Positions 49,386 to 58,089 of a stretch of 64,000 bases of DNA are shown one piece after another. Below the pieces are notes generated by a model, which saw only the letters and a program-made list of their open reading frames with translations, searched no databases and was not told the DNA's origin. The first letter of the stretch is position 1. Each line of letters begins with the position of its first letter. Made by a program: the position numbers and the translations under genes. Source of the DNA: Curtobacterium sp. MMLR14_010 (lineage in GTDB: Bacteria > Actinomycetota > Actinomycetes > Actinomycetales > Microbacteriaceae); the NCBI RefSeq assembly GCF_001865015.1, contig NZ_MJGV01000046.1:741735-805734 (forward strand), read 5' to 3'.

Positions 49386-50405
49386 TCAGGCCTTCTTGGC
49401 GCGGGACGGCTGGACGCGGGGCGGCTCCCCCGGCATCTTCGGGAAGTCCGGCGGGAACGGCAGCTCACCGAGCCCGTTCTCCAGGTCCCGCTCCCACCAC
49501 GCCAGCAGCGGTGCGATCGACGCGGGCTCCTCGCCCATCGCCTCCCACGGGTCGCCGACGGTCCGGAGGCGCTCCGGCATCGTCAGGATCGTGAACGTCG
49601 TGGGGTCGGCGTCCCGCAGCTCCTCCCAGCGCAGCGGTGCGGACACCGAGGCGTGCGGGAGTGCACGCGGGCTGTAGGCACCGGCCATCGTCCGGTCGCG
49701 GTTCGCCTGGTTGAAGTCGACGAAGACGCGCTCCCCGCACTCCTCCTTCCACCACGCGGTCGTGACCTGGTCGGGCATTCGGCGCTCGAGCTCCCGTGCG
49801 GCGGCGATCACCGCGTGCCGCACGTCGAGGAACTCGTGCTCGGGCTCGATCGGGGCGAACACGTGCAGCCCGCGGTTGCCGCTCGTCTTGATCCACGCGG
49901 TCAGGCCGACCTCGGCCAGGACCTTGCGGAGCTCCTCGGCTGCCGGCACCGCGTCGTGGAAGTCCGTGCCCGGCTGCGGGTCGAGGTCGATGCGGAGCTG
50001 GTCCGGGTGGTCGCTGTCCGACGCCTTCGAGGCCCACGGGTGGAACACGACGGTGTTCATCTGCGCCGCCCACACCGCGACCGCGGGCTCGTCGAGCACC
50101 AGCTGCGGGTGCTTCCGGGCGCTCGGGTACGTGACCGTCACGGAGCGCACGTAGTCGGGTGCACCCTTCGGCGGGTTCTTCGAGAAGAACTGCTCGCCGT
50201 CAACACCGCCCGGGAACCGCTGCAGCGACAGCGGCCGGTCGCCGTTCGCCCGGACGAAGGCGTCGCCGACCGTCACGAGGTACTGCGCCAGGTCGAGCTT
50301 CGTGATGCCGGCGGCCGGCCAGAGCACGCGGGACGGACTGCTGATCCGGACCTCCCGGTCGCCGTCGGGCCCGGGCACGGTCAGCGTCGTCGCTTCGCTC
50401 GCCAT
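49386..50405 (-). CDS. LigD-type DNA polymerase/primase module
   Basis: The 339-residue protein is a stand-alone polymerase domain of non-homologous end joining: SSPSRVLWPAAGITKLDLAQ, PLSLQRFPGGVDGEQFFSKN, VVFHPWASKASDSDHPDQLRIDLDPQPG with the catalytic DLDP metal motif (about residue 143-146), and TSGNRGLHVFAPI. It fills gaps at broken ends with NTPs. The 3'-phosphoesterase and ligase modules are not fused to it; the ligase is the neighbouring gene at 47874-48917. Confidence 0.92.
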   Translation of the reverse strand: MASEATTLTVPGPDGDREVRISSPSRVLWPAAGITKLDLAQYLVTVGDAFVRANGDRPLSLQRFPGGVDGEQFFSKNPPKGAPDYVRSVTVTYPSARKHPQLVLDEPAVAVWAAQMNTVVFHPWASKASDSDHPDQLRIDLDPQPGTDFHDAVPAAEELRKVLAEVGLTAWIKTSGNRGLHVFAPIEPEHEFLDVRHAVIAAARELERRMPDQVTTAWWKEECGERVFVDFNQANRDRTMAGAYSPRALPHASVSAPLRWEELRDADPTTFTILTMPERLRTVGDPWEAMGEEPASIAPLLAWWERDLENGLGELPFPPDFPKMPGEPPRVQPSRAKKA

Positions 50406-50526
50406 GCTGGGGAACCTACTCGGCGCTCCGTGTGCGTCCCCACGCGGGCGCTCCGTGTGGGTCCGTCACGCGGACGCGGGCGCTCCGTGTGCGTCGGTCA
50501 CGCGGCGGGCGCGGCAGGATGGGCGG

Positions 50527-51363
50527 GTGAGCGCGTACATCGGGGTCGACCTGGCCTGGGGGCTCGGGACGGCGACGCGCCGGCCGAACGAGACCGGGCT
50601 GGCCGCGCTCGACGACGCCGGGCGGGTCCGCGACGCCGGGTGGGCCCGGGGCGTGGACGACGTGACCGCCTGGGTCGCGTCGCACCTCGGCCCACGCACG
50701 CTCATCGCCGTCGACGCGTCGCTCGTCGTGACGAACCCGACCGGCATCCGCGAGGCGGAACGGCAGGTCGGGCAGCGCTACGGCCGGTGGAAGGTCGCGG
50801 CGAACCCCACGAACCTCGCTTCCGCCGCGAGTGCCGGTGCACAGCTGCTCGACCGGCTGACCGCGCTCGGGGTGACCTACGCCTCCGACACGACGGGCAT
50901 GCGGGAGCGCACGGGTCCAGCGGTGTTCGAGTGCTACCCCTACACGACCCTGGTCGGCGTCGAGGAGCTCGGGTACGACGACGAGCGCCCGCGCTACAAG
51001 CGCCTCGACACCGCGCTGCCGGCACCCACGGCGAGGGGCCGCCGTGCCCTCGCGTTCGACGAGCTCGTGCGACGCCTCCGCGAGACTCCGCTCGACCCAC
51101 CCCTGCACCTCGACTCGCATCCCCTGACCGCCGGGCTCGCCGAGACCTCCGGGATCCACGGTCCGACGCACAAGCACCGGGAGGACCTGCTCGACGGCGT
51201 CCTGTGTGCCTGGACCGCCGCGTTCTGGGAGCGGCACGGCGACCAGCGGGTGCAGGTGCTGGGAGGTGATCCGAGCCTCCCGTCCGACCCGGTGGACGAG
51301 GCGGGCCGGATGCCGACGATCGTGACGCCCGCACGCGCGTCGCAGCGGCGGCCCCGCGGCTAG
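50527..51363 (+). CDS. DUF429 family protein
   Basis: The 278-residue protein opens with SAYIGVDLAWGLGTATRRPN, has LIAVDASLVVTNPTGIREAE in the middle, ERTGPAVFECYPYTTLVG and KHREDLLDGVLCAWTAAFW near the end. These (GVDLA, D.PL..pn..G.R..., ExxP) are the marks of DUF429, an RNase-H-like fold of unknown function related to predicted nucleases. Start GTG 50527. It precedes the glycosyltransferase gene by 9 bp. Confidence 0.8.
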   Translation: MSAYIGVDLAWGLGTATRRPNETGLAALDDAGRVRDAGWARGVDDVTAWVASHLGPRTLIAVDASLVVTNPTGIREAERQVGQRYGRWKVAANPTNLASAASAGAQLLDRLTALGVTYASDTTGMRERTGPAVFECYPYTTLVGVEELGYDDERPRYKRLDTALPAPTARGRRALAFDELVRRLRETPLDPPLHLDSHPLTAGLAETSGIHGPTHKHREDLLDGVLCAWTAAFWERHGDQRVQVLGGDPSLPSDPVDEAGRMPTIVTPARASQRRPRG

Positions 51364-51372
51364 TCTTGACCG

Positions 51373-52578
51373 GTGAGCGCCACCACCGAACCCCTGCGCA
51401 TCGGGCTGGTCTCGCTGCACACCTCCCCCGGCGACGAGCCGGGCTCCGGCGAGGTCGGCGGGATGAACGTCGTGGTCCGCCACCAGGCCGAGGCCCTCGC
51501 CGACCGCGGGCACCACGTCGAGATCATCACGCGACGCTCGTCGCCGACCCAGCCCGACTCCGTGTCGCTCGTGCCGGGCGTGTGCCTGCGCTTCCTCTCC
51601 GCGGGACCGGCCGCACCCGTGCCGAAGGGTGAGCACGACGCCTTCATCGAGCCCTTCCGGCACGAGCTCGAGGCCCTGGGGCCGTTCGACGTCCTGCACT
51701 CGCACCACTGGTTCTCCGGCGTGGCCGCTCTGCCTGTCGCCCGGGAGCGGCACGTCCCGCACGTGCAGTCGTTCCACTCCATCGCTGCCGACTCCGCGAC
51801 CCCGTTGTCCGAGGGCGAGCGCGCCGAGTCCGCCGGGCGGATGACCGGCGAGGCGATGCTCGCGCGGGACTCCGACGCCGTCGTCGTCGTCAGTGAGGCC
51901 GAGGCGCACACCGTCCGCTCCCGGCTCGGCGGGGAGCCGTCCCGGGTGTGGATCGTGCCGCCGGGGGTCGACGGGTCCGTCTTCCGCCCCGCCGCCGTCG
52001 GTGCGCGCCGCCCCGAGGCCCCCTACGTCGTCGCCGCTGCCCGTGTCCAGCCGCTCAAGGGGCTCGACCTGGCGATCGAGGCCATCGCGGGCATCTCCGA
52101 GGAGGCCCGTCCCACCCTCGTCATCGCGGGCGACTCCTCGAGCGAGGCCGGCGACCACATGGCCGAACTCCAGGAGCTCGCCGCCGCGCACGGCATCGCC
52201 GACCGCGTCACCTTCATCGGACCGCAGTCGCGGGCCGACCTCGCGCTCGTGTTCCGCGGGGCCTCGGCCGTGCTGGTGCCGTCGCACTCGGAGACGTACG
52301 GGCTCGTCGCACTCGAGGGCTCGGCGTCCGGGGTGCCCGTCGTCGCCGCCGCGGCCGGTGGACTCCGCGAGGCCGTCCTCGACGGGGAGACCGGGGTGGT
52401 GCTCGAGTCCCGGGACCCGGGCGTCTGGGCCGCCGAGATCGAGCGCATCCTGACCGAGCCGGAGTACGCCCGCGGGCTGTCGGCAGCGGGGCGCGAGCAC
52501 GCCGAACGCCTGAGCTGGGAGCGGTCCGCCGCCGGGCTCGAAGACGTCTACCGGCGGGTGCTCGGGCGTTCCGCGTGA
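51373..52578 (+). CDS. GT4-family glycosyltransferase (MshA-like)
   Basis: The 401-residue GT-B enzyme begins IGLVSLHTSPGDEPGSGEVG with GGMNVVVRHQAEALADRGHHVEIITRR, the typical MshA-like N-terminus, then VLHSHHWFSGVAALPVARER and in the nucleotide-binding half VAAARVQPLKGLDLAIEAI, LVIAGDSSSEAGDH and PSHSETYGLVALEGSASGVPVVAAAAGG (E-x7-E). It uses a nucleotide sugar; a role in mycothiol-like or wall glycan synthesis is possible but not shown. GTG 51373. It overlaps the next gene by 4 bp. Confidence 0.9.
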   Translation: MSATTEPLRIGLVSLHTSPGDEPGSGEVGGMNVVVRHQAEALADRGHHVEIITRRSSPTQPDSVSLVPGVCLRFLSAGPAAPVPKGEHDAFIEPFRHELEALGPFDVLHSHHWFSGVAALPVARERHVPHVQSFHSIAADSATPLSEGERAESAGRMTGEAMLARDSDAVVVVSEAEAHTVRSRLGGEPSRVWIVPPGVDGSVFRPAAVGARRPEAPYVVAAARVQPLKGLDLAIEAIAGISEEARPTLVIAGDSSSEAGDHMAELQELAAAHGIADRVTFIGPQSRADLALVFRGASAVLVPSHSETYGLVALEGSASGVPVVAAAAGGLREAVLDGETGVVLESRDPGVWAAEIERILTEPEYARGLSAAGREHAERLSWERSAAGLEDVYRRVLGRSA

Positions 52579-53168
52579 CCGAGCTCGACGGGTTCTGGGC
52601 GGCGCTCGACGCGGTGCCGGTCGCAGCCGACGCGGAAGCGCTGTACTCCGCGGGGACCGCCGAAGGGGTTCTCCGTCGGGAGAACCTGTCGCGGTACCTC
52701 GACGCCGTCGGCCCGGGGGCGGACACGCTGCTCGTCGCGGAGGCTCCCGGGTGGCGCGGCATGACGAACACCGGTGTGCCGTTCACGAGCATGCGGGAGC
52801 TCGGGCCGCAGTACCTCGTGCCGCCGGCGCCGACCGCCCCGTGGGAGGCGTCCTCGCGCGTCGTGCACGCTGCACTCGCCGAGTGGCAGGGGCCGCTCCC
52901 CGTGGCGTGGGCGATCTTCCCGCACCACCCGTTCGTCCCCGGGGACCGGCTGACGAACCGGACGCCGCGTCCCGCCGAGGTCCGCGCGGGAGCGCCCGTC
53001 GCGCTCGAGCTCATCGCTGCGCTCGGGGTCCGGCGCGTGGTCGCCGTCGGGCGGAAGGCGCAGGGGGCGCTCGCGTCCGCGGGCATCGACGCCGTGGCCG
53101 TCCGGCATCCGGCGCAGGGTGGGGCGCGGCAGTTCACGGAGCAGGTGCTGGCGTTGTCGCGGGCGTAG
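52575..53168 (+). CDS. Uracil-DNA glycosylase-like protein
   Basis: The 197-residue protein contains DTLLVAEAPGWRGMTNTGVP (variant of the UDG water-activating GE.PG.. loop), IFPHHPFVPGD, TPRPAEVRAGAPVALELIAA and VVAVGRKAQGALASAGIDAV with a final VRHPAQGGARQF (leucine loop HPxxGG). This is the pattern of a stand-alone UDG-superfamily member without the iron-sulphur cysteines. It likely removes damaged bases, though the substrate is unproven. GTG 52575 overlaps the glycosyltransferase stop. Confidence 0.82.
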   Translation: MTELDGFWAALDAVPVAADAEALYSAGTAEGVLRRENLSRYLDAVGPGADTLLVAEAPGWRGMTNTGVPFTSMRELGPQYLVPPAPTAPWEASSRVVHAALAEWQGPLPVAWAIFPHHPFVPGDRLTNRTPRPAEVRAGAPVALELIAALGVRRVVAVGRKAQGALASAGIDAVAVRHPAQGGARQFTEQVLALSRA

Positions 53169-53205
53169 GCGTGGGCGCGGTCGTGTTCGTGGTCGTGTCC
53201 GCCGT

Positions 53206-53740
53206 GAGACGCCGGTGTCTCGCGGGTCGGGCACGCTGAGCTCGCCGAGACGCCGGTGTCTCGCAGGTCGGGGTCGCCCAGACGCCGGTGTCTCGCGGGT
53301 CGGGCACGCTGGATTCGCCGAGACGCCGGTGTCTCGCGGGTCGGGGTCGCCCACACGCCGGTGTCTTGCCGAGACGCCCTCTCGACGTCGAGACGCCGCA
53401 GTTTTCGGCGGCGTCTCGAGCACGAGGAAGCGTCCCGCGCAGACAGGGGTGTCTCGCCGCCGGGGCTCGGTGAGACGCCGGCGTCTCGAAGTTCTGCGAG
53501 ACGCCGGCGTCTCACGTGCGAGTCCTGGGCGAGACGCCGGTGTGTCAGCGAGACGTCCCTATGACCTCGAGACGCCGCAGTTTTCGGCGGCGTCTCGAGT
53601 ACGAGGAGGCGTCTCGCACAGACAGCGGTGTCTCGCAGCAGGCAGGGCCGGTTCGCGCTCAGAAGGGCGTCTCGCGCAGACAGGGGTGTCTCGCAGCAGA
53701 CGGGGGTGTTTCGCGGCAGACAGGGGCGTCTCGCGCGGGC
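53206..53740. repeat. Array of about 19 GAGACG/CGTCTC repeat units
   Basis: The whole gap between two genes consists of variants of GAGACGCCGGTGTCTCGC and CAGACAGGGGTGTCTCGC. The left part is a composite of 73-bp tandem units (41 + 32 bp spacing, starts 53206, 53247, 53279, 53320). Two copies (53472-53487 and 53498-53513) are perfect palindromes. Two hairpins with 12-13-bp stems around AGTTTTCG (53388-53419 and 53566-53599) lie within duplicated blocks of about 75 bp. Units also occur at 12858-12892, and a related palindrome at 15281-15346. Reading frames through it are only repeat translations. Confidence 0.9.
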
Positions 53741-53759
53741 GGGGCAGGGCGGCGCCGGG

Positions 53760-54188
53760 TCAGGCGGAGCGGACCTCGATGTCCTTCGCGGCGAGGGCGT
53801 CGGCGACGTGCGCCGGCAGTCGGGTGGCGGCGTACACGGTGCGGAGCGCGGGGAGGTCGAGCACGTCGTCCCAGTTCTGCGGGTCGAAGCGGTCGTCGGT
53901 GCCCTCCCACCCGGGGTGCACGTCCTGCAGCACCTCGAGCGCGGAGTCGACGGTGAGCTCCGTCACCAGGGACAGGTGCGACGGCAGCAGGTCGAGGTCG
54001 TCGTAGTACTCGCGGGCGCGGTCGTCCTGGCCCTCGACGTCGAGGTCCTCATCGGTCTCGTCGGCGGTGTCGGCGTCATAGGGCTCCAGCACGCCGAGGT
54101 CGTAGCAGAGCACGTCGAGCACGAGCAGCTTGGCGTTGAAGTCCGCGAACTCGACGGGTTCCTCGGTGGTGTTCGACTCGTCGTCCAT
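53760..54188 (-). CDS. Acidic hypothetical protein
   Basis: The 142-residue protein is strongly acidic: EEPVEFADFNAKLLVLDVLC, then YDLGVLEPYDADTADETDED and DVEGQDDRAREYYDDLDLLP, ending PAHVADALAAKDIEVRSA. It looks like a small cytoplasmic globular protein with an acidic insert. No family assigned with certainty. ATG 54188; divergent from the first APC transporter. Confidence 0.65.
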   Translation of the reverse strand: MDDESNTTEEPVEFADFNAKLLVLDVLCYDLGVLEPYDADTADETDEDLDVEGQDDRAREYYDDLDLLPSHLSLVTELTVDSALEVLQDVHPGWEGTDDRFDPQNWDDVLDLPALRTVYAATRLPAHVADALAAKDIEVRSA

Positions 54189-54312
54189 GCAGCGGATCGT
54201 AGCCGGGCGCTGGCACGTCGTCCGGTTTCGGGCAGGGCACGGCCGTGTTGCGATCGAGGTCGAGAACTCTGTGAGACTCGACAGGGAAGCGATCGTCGGG
54301 AACAGTGTGTGC

Positions 54313-55761
54313 ATGGCCACCACGAACACCGAACGCCCGTCCACGGAGCAGCCAGCGCTCCGACGGGTCATCGGCCCCAAGCTCCTGCTGCTGTTCATCA
54401 TCGGAGACATCCTCGGCACGGGCGTCTACGCGCTCACCGGTCAGGTCGCCGCGGAGGTGGGCGGGGCAGCGTGGCTCCCCTTCCTCATCGCGTTCTCCGT
54501 CGCCCTGCTCACGGCGTTCTCGTACCTGGAGCTCGTGACGAAGTACCCACAGACCGCCGGTGCCGCGCTCTACGTGCACAAGGCGTTCGGCGTCCACTTC
54601 GTCACGTTCATCGTGACCTTCATCGTGATGTGCTCCGGGATCACCTCGGCGTCGACGGCATCGCGTGCGTTCGCCGCCAACCTCGGCGTCGGCTTCGGTC
54701 TCGAGCTGCCCAACACGGTGGTGATGCTCATCGCGATGGGCTTCATGCTCGCGGTGATGCTCGTCAACTTCCGCGGGGTGAGCGAGAGCGTCAAGACGAA
54801 CGTCGTGCTGACCCTCGTCGAGCTGAGTGGTCTCGTGATGGTCATCCTCATCGGGTTCTGGGCGATGGCGGGCGGCAACGCCGACTTCTCCCGCGTGGTG
54901 ATGTTCGAGACGCCCGAGGACAAGAGCCTGCTGCTGTCGATCTCCACCGCGACCTCACTGGCGTTCTTCGCGATGGTCGGCTTCGAGGACTCGGTGAACA
55001 TGGCCGAGGAGACCAAGGACCCCTCGCGCATCTTCCCGAAGGTGATGCTGACCGGCCTCGGCATCACCGCCGTGATCTACGTGCTCGTGTCCATCTGCGC
55101 CGTCGCCGTCGTGCCGATCGGTGAGCTCGCCGGCAACGAGACGCCGCTGGTCACCGTGGTGCAGACCGCCGCACCGGACTTCCCGATCGGCAACCTGCTG
55201 CCGTTCATCTCCATGTTCGCCGTCGCCAACACCGCCCTGATCAACATGATGATGGCGTCGCGACTGCTGTACGGCATGAGCAAGCAGGGCGTCCTGCCCG
55301 GGTTCCTCGCCAAGGTGTCCCCCACCCGCCGCACGCCGTCCACCGCGATCGTCTTCACGACGCTGATCTCCCTCGCGCTGATCGGGTGGGTGTCCCTCAG
55401 CCCGGACTCCCCGATCGTCGTCGTCCTCGGCGGCACCACGTCGCTGCTGCTGCTGTCGGTCTTCGCCGTCGTGAACGTCTCGGTCCTGGTGCTGCGCCGC
55501 GACAAGGTCGACCACCGCCACTTCAAGGCCGGGGTGGTCATCCCCGTGATCGGCATCGTCACCTGCCTGTGGCTCGTGCTGCCGTTCTCGTCCGGCCGCG
55601 ACATCGAGCAGTACCAGATCGCCGGCGGGCTGCTGGGGCTCGGCATCCTGCTGTGGGCCGTGACGTGGTTCACCCACGGCCGGAAGCAGGCCGGCAAGCC
55701 GCCGACGGGCGTGGTCACGGAGCCGACGAAGGTCGTCCACCAGGACGAGCACCGCGGCTGA
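54313..55761 (+). CDS. APC-family amino-acid permease
   Basis: The 482-residue protein has 12 hydrophobic helices. The N-terminus LLLFIIGDILGTGVYALTGQ (G-x-G-x-G helix 1 break) and LVTKYPQTAGAALYVHKAFG (helix 3) are APC hallmarks; FFAMVGFEDSVNMAEETKDPSR is the conserved helix 6-7 segment. Substrate is an amino acid or polyamine, not decidable. ATG 54313 starts the cytoplasmic N-terminus. A hairpin terminator follows. Confidence 0.9.
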   Translation: MATTNTERPSTEQPALRRVIGPKLLLLFIIGDILGTGVYALTGQVAAEVGGAAWLPFLIAFSVALLTAFSYLELVTKYPQTAGAALYVHKAFGVHFVTFIVTFIVMCSGITSASTASRAFAANLGVGFGLELPNTVVMLIAMGFMLAVMLVNFRGVSESVKTNVVLTLVELSGLVMVILIGFWAMAGGNADFSRVVMFETPEDKSLLLSISTATSLAFFAMVGFEDSVNMAEETKDPSRIFPKVMLTGLGITAVIYVLVSICAVAVVPIGELAGNETPLVTVVQTAAPDFPIGNLLPFISMFAVANTALINMMMASRLLYGMSKQGVLPGFLAKVSPTRRTPSTAIVFTTLISLALIGWVSLSPDSPIVVVLGGTTSLLLLSVFAVVNVSVLVLRRDKVDHRHFKAGVVIPVIGIVTCLWLVLPFSSGRDIEQYQIAGGLLGLGILLWAVTWFTHGRKQAGKPPTGVVTEPTKVVHQDEHRG

Positions 55762-55810
55762 CCGACCGACGCACCGAGCGCGCACGGGTGACCCTCGGAC
55801 CGGGGCATGT

Positions 55811-55839
55811 CGAGGGCGGCCGTTCCCAGGCCGCCCTCG
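55811..55839 (+). terminator. Hairpin terminator behind the first APC transporter
   Basis: CGAGGGCGGC (55811-55820) pairs with GCCGCCCTCG (55830-55839), 49 bp behind the stop. Confidence 0.75.
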
Positions 55840-55876
55840 TACCCTCGTCCTGGCACCCGGACGGAAGGACCCGAGC

Positions 55877-56497
55877 ATGCGCCGCGTCGGCATCACCCTG
55901 GCATCGGTGTTCGGCGCGGGGATCGTCGCGGTCGGCATCGGTGTCGTCGTGCTCGTCGTGATCGCGGTCAACTCGCTCTCCGGCATCGGCAACTCGGCGT
56001 CCACGCCGCGGGCGGTGACGTGTCCGGCGGTCGCGTCCAAGACCGTCGGCGGGATCGTCGTCCCCGCTGGCCCCGTCGCCGGGTACTGCCAGGACCGCCT
56101 GGTCAACGCCGCCTCGGTGATCCAGGCGGCGCGGGCACTCGGCATCGGACCGCACACCCAGGCCGTCGGCGTGATGACGGCGATCGGCGAGTCAGGGCTG
56201 CAGAACCTCGACCACGGGGACACGGTCGGGCCGGACAGCCGCGGCCTGTTCCAGCAGCGCGACAACGGCGCCTGGGGCACGTACGCCGACCGGATGGACC
56301 CGTACACGGCCGCGTCGATGTTCTACGCGAAGCTCGTCAAGGTCCCCGGGTGGAAGACGATGACGCCGACGCAGATGGCGCACGCCGTGCAGGTGAACGC
56401 AGACCCCGACCACTACGCGAAGTCGTGGCCGGCCGCGAAGGCGATCGTCGAGCGCCTGACCGGCGAGACCGTGCCGGACACCGCCCCGCAGGGCTGA
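55877..56497 (+). CDS. Membrane-anchored lytic-transglycosylase-like protein
   Basis: The 206-residue protein has one N-terminal hydrophobic helix (ASVFGAGIVAVGIGVVVLVV). A domain with VIQAARALGIGPHTQAVGVM, TAIGESGLQNLDHGD (the E-S-G-x-x-N catalytic element of goose-lysozyme/SLT folds), SRGLFQQRDNGAWGTYADRM and AASMFYAKL follows. This form of small muramidase is found in actinobacterial conjugation and phage-tail systems and in cell-wall enzymes. It would cut peptidoglycan from the outer membrane face. There is no neighbouring transfer gene. Confidence 0.75.
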   Translation: MRRVGITLASVFGAGIVAVGIGVVVLVVIAVNSLSGIGNSASTPRAVTCPAVASKTVGGIVVPAGPVAGYCQDRLVNAASVIQAARALGIGPHTQAVGVMTAIGESGLQNLDHGDTVGPDSRGLFQQRDNGAWGTYADRMDPYTAASMFYAKLVKVPGWKTMTPTQMAHAVQVNADPDHYAKSWPAAKAIVERLTGETVPDTAPQG

Positions 56498-56533
56498 CCC
56501 CCAGAACCACGCTCCGCACCGCGCTGCACCCCG

Positions 56534-56971
56534 TCATGCCGCGGCCCCGGTGACCTCGTCGTCGTCGAGCTCGACCATCGACGCACCGCCGTCGTGCACC
56601 ACGACCTGCCCTCGCAGTCGAACGCGGTACTCGGCGAAGACGCACACCATGGCGTCGACCCACTCCCAGTCGACCGGGGAGAGCTCCGTGGTGGTCGGGC
56701 GTTCCCACGCGAGCACGACCTCTCTCGCATCGACCTGCTCCATGAGGTCGGCCACCAGGGCGGCGAAGTCCTCGACGTGTTCGTCGGGTTGGTACGGCAG
56801 GTCGGCGATCGGGATCACGAGGCGGATGGGCACGGCGTCGGCGCCGAGGAACAGCACCCAGCACTGTCGGCGGACGGGGCGTTCGAGGAGTGCGACGACG
56901 AGGTCGACCACGTCGTCGTCGGTACGGACTGCGGTTCGCTCGAGTCGGTCGAGCACGTCGGTGTCTGGCAT
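56534..56971 (-). CDS. Acidic hypothetical protein of 145 residues
   Basis: The sequence includes RRQCWVLFLGADAVPIRLVI, DEHVEDFAALVADLMEQVDA, REVVLAWERPTTTELSPVDW and an end VVVHDGGASMVELDDDE. The alternating beta/alpha pattern and size recall RadC/JAB-like or DUF4192-like folds without their catalytic residues; I cannot assign it. ATG 56971. Convergent with the lytic-transglycosylase gene. Confidence 0.65.
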   Translation of the reverse strand: MPDTDVLDRLERTAVRTDDDVVDLVVALLERPVRRQCWVLFLGADAVPIRLVIPIADLPYQPDEHVEDFAALVADLMEQVDAREVVLAWERPTTTELSPVDWEWVDAMVCVFAEYRVRLRGQVVVHDGGASMVELDDDEVTGAAA

Positions 56972-57077
56972 GCCTCCACGCTCGCGGACGCCGACGCCCC
57001 GAGCACGCCCACGACGAGAACTGTGGACAACCGACGGAATGACCGGCCCTGTGGAGGAACGGCTCCGCAGCGGAGTC

Positions 57078-57491
57078 CTAGATCCCGAGCGTCACCGCGC
57101 TGTCGACGAGCAACAGCGCCGCGAAGAACACCGCGACGACGGCAACGAGCCCGGTGACCGCGATCGGCCAGGCCATGCGGCGCCGGACGAGCCGCAGGAC
57201 GCTCACCACGACGGCCAGCACCACGATGAGGGCGACGACCACGGGTCCGGCGTAGACGACCACCCCGCCGAGGGTCTCGTCACACCGGTTCCCCGGCGCC
57301 GAGCACGAGTGGAAGCCGAGGGAGAGGAACACGATCCCCCACGCGACCGCCAGCGCAGCCGCCGTCGCGATGGTGAGCACGGTGATCGTGGCGACCATGT
57401 CGGCGACGCGACGCCCGCCGACCAGGGGCTGGCGAGCCTCCCGTCCGGTCGTCGACGCAGGGGCGTCCGGAGCGGACAGCCGCGGCGGCAT
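57078..57491 (-). CDS. Small three-helix membrane protein
   Basis: The 137-residue protein has a short Pro/Ser-rich N-terminus (PPRLSAPDAPASTTG), then helices ATITVLTIATAAALAVAWGI, VVVYAGPVVVALIVVLAVVV and WPIAVTGLVAVVAVFFAALL, with two cysteines (HSCSAPGNRCDE) in the first outer loop, which may form a disulphide. Unknown function; similar small membrane proteins are frequent in Microbacteriaceae. Start ATG 57491 is uncertain. Confidence 0.6.
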   Translation of the reverse strand: MPPRLSAPDAPASTTGREARQPLVGGRRVADMVATITVLTIATAAALAVAWGIVFLSLGFHSCSAPGNRCDETLGGVVVYAGPVVVALIVVLAVVVSVLRLVRRRMAWPIAVTGLVAVVAVFFAALLLVDSAVTLGI

Positions 57492-57671
57492 CAGCGGCGC
57501 CCGCCGGACGGCCGCCGCACACCGCGAAGCCGGGACGGCACGGCCCGGAGCGGCAGGAGACGGACGGTCGAACGCATGGTCCCAGCATGCCCGCCGGAGC
57601 GACCGTCGGTCAGCCCGTGCCCCCTGGACCGGCGTCTCCCGGACAGCTGGCCGCGTCGGTATGGTCAGGGC

Positions 57672-58004
57672 ATGGCCGCTCGGACCCGAGACCACGAACC
57701 CCCCGCAGCCCCGGCGTTCGCCGCCGTCGTCCTCGCGGTGATCGCGCTCGTGCTCGGGTGTCTGGTGCCTGCCGAGTCGATCGTCCGGCACTGCGTCCTC
57801 GGGGCGGTGTTCGGCCTGGCCGCGCTGCTCAGCTCCTGGCGGGCGATCAGCATCTCCGGGCGTCGGCGAGCGCCGCGGGCCTGGGCGTGGGTCGCCGTCG
57901 TCGTCGCCGGTGTGGGGCTCGCGATGCTGCTCTACCAGGTGCTCGAGATGGTCTCGGGCGGTGCGCTGCCGCGGCCGTTCTGGTCCCCCTACGCGACGCA
58001 CTGA
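57672..58004 (+). CDS. Small membrane protein with three helices
   Basis: The 110-residue protein reads AFAAVVLAVIALVLGCLVPA, HCVLGAVFGLAALLSSWRAI and AWAWVAVVVAGVGLAMLLYQ as hydrophobic segments. ATG 57672. No family recognised. It precedes the second APC transporter by 85 bp on the same strand. Confidence 0.6.
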   Translation: MAARTRDHEPPAAPAFAAVVLAVIALVLGCLVPAESIVRHCVLGAVFGLAALLSSWRAISISGRRRAPRAWAWVAVVVAGVGLAMLLYQVLEMVSGGALPRPFWSPYATH

Positions 58005-58089
58005 GGACGCAGGACGGCGCGCAGGAGCGCGAACCACCGAAGACGAGCAGGACCGAGCACGGACCCCGCCGAAGGTGCATCCTGGCCGG

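Noticed and set aside
53206-53740. CRISPR array
   Set aside because: Repeats are palindromic and degenerate, spacing is irregular, spacers resemble each other and no cas gene is near.
53119-54006. Open frames through the repeat array (up to 295 codons)
   Set aside because: They are mere translations of the GAGACG/CGTCTC repeats and run antisense into the acidic hypothetical gene.
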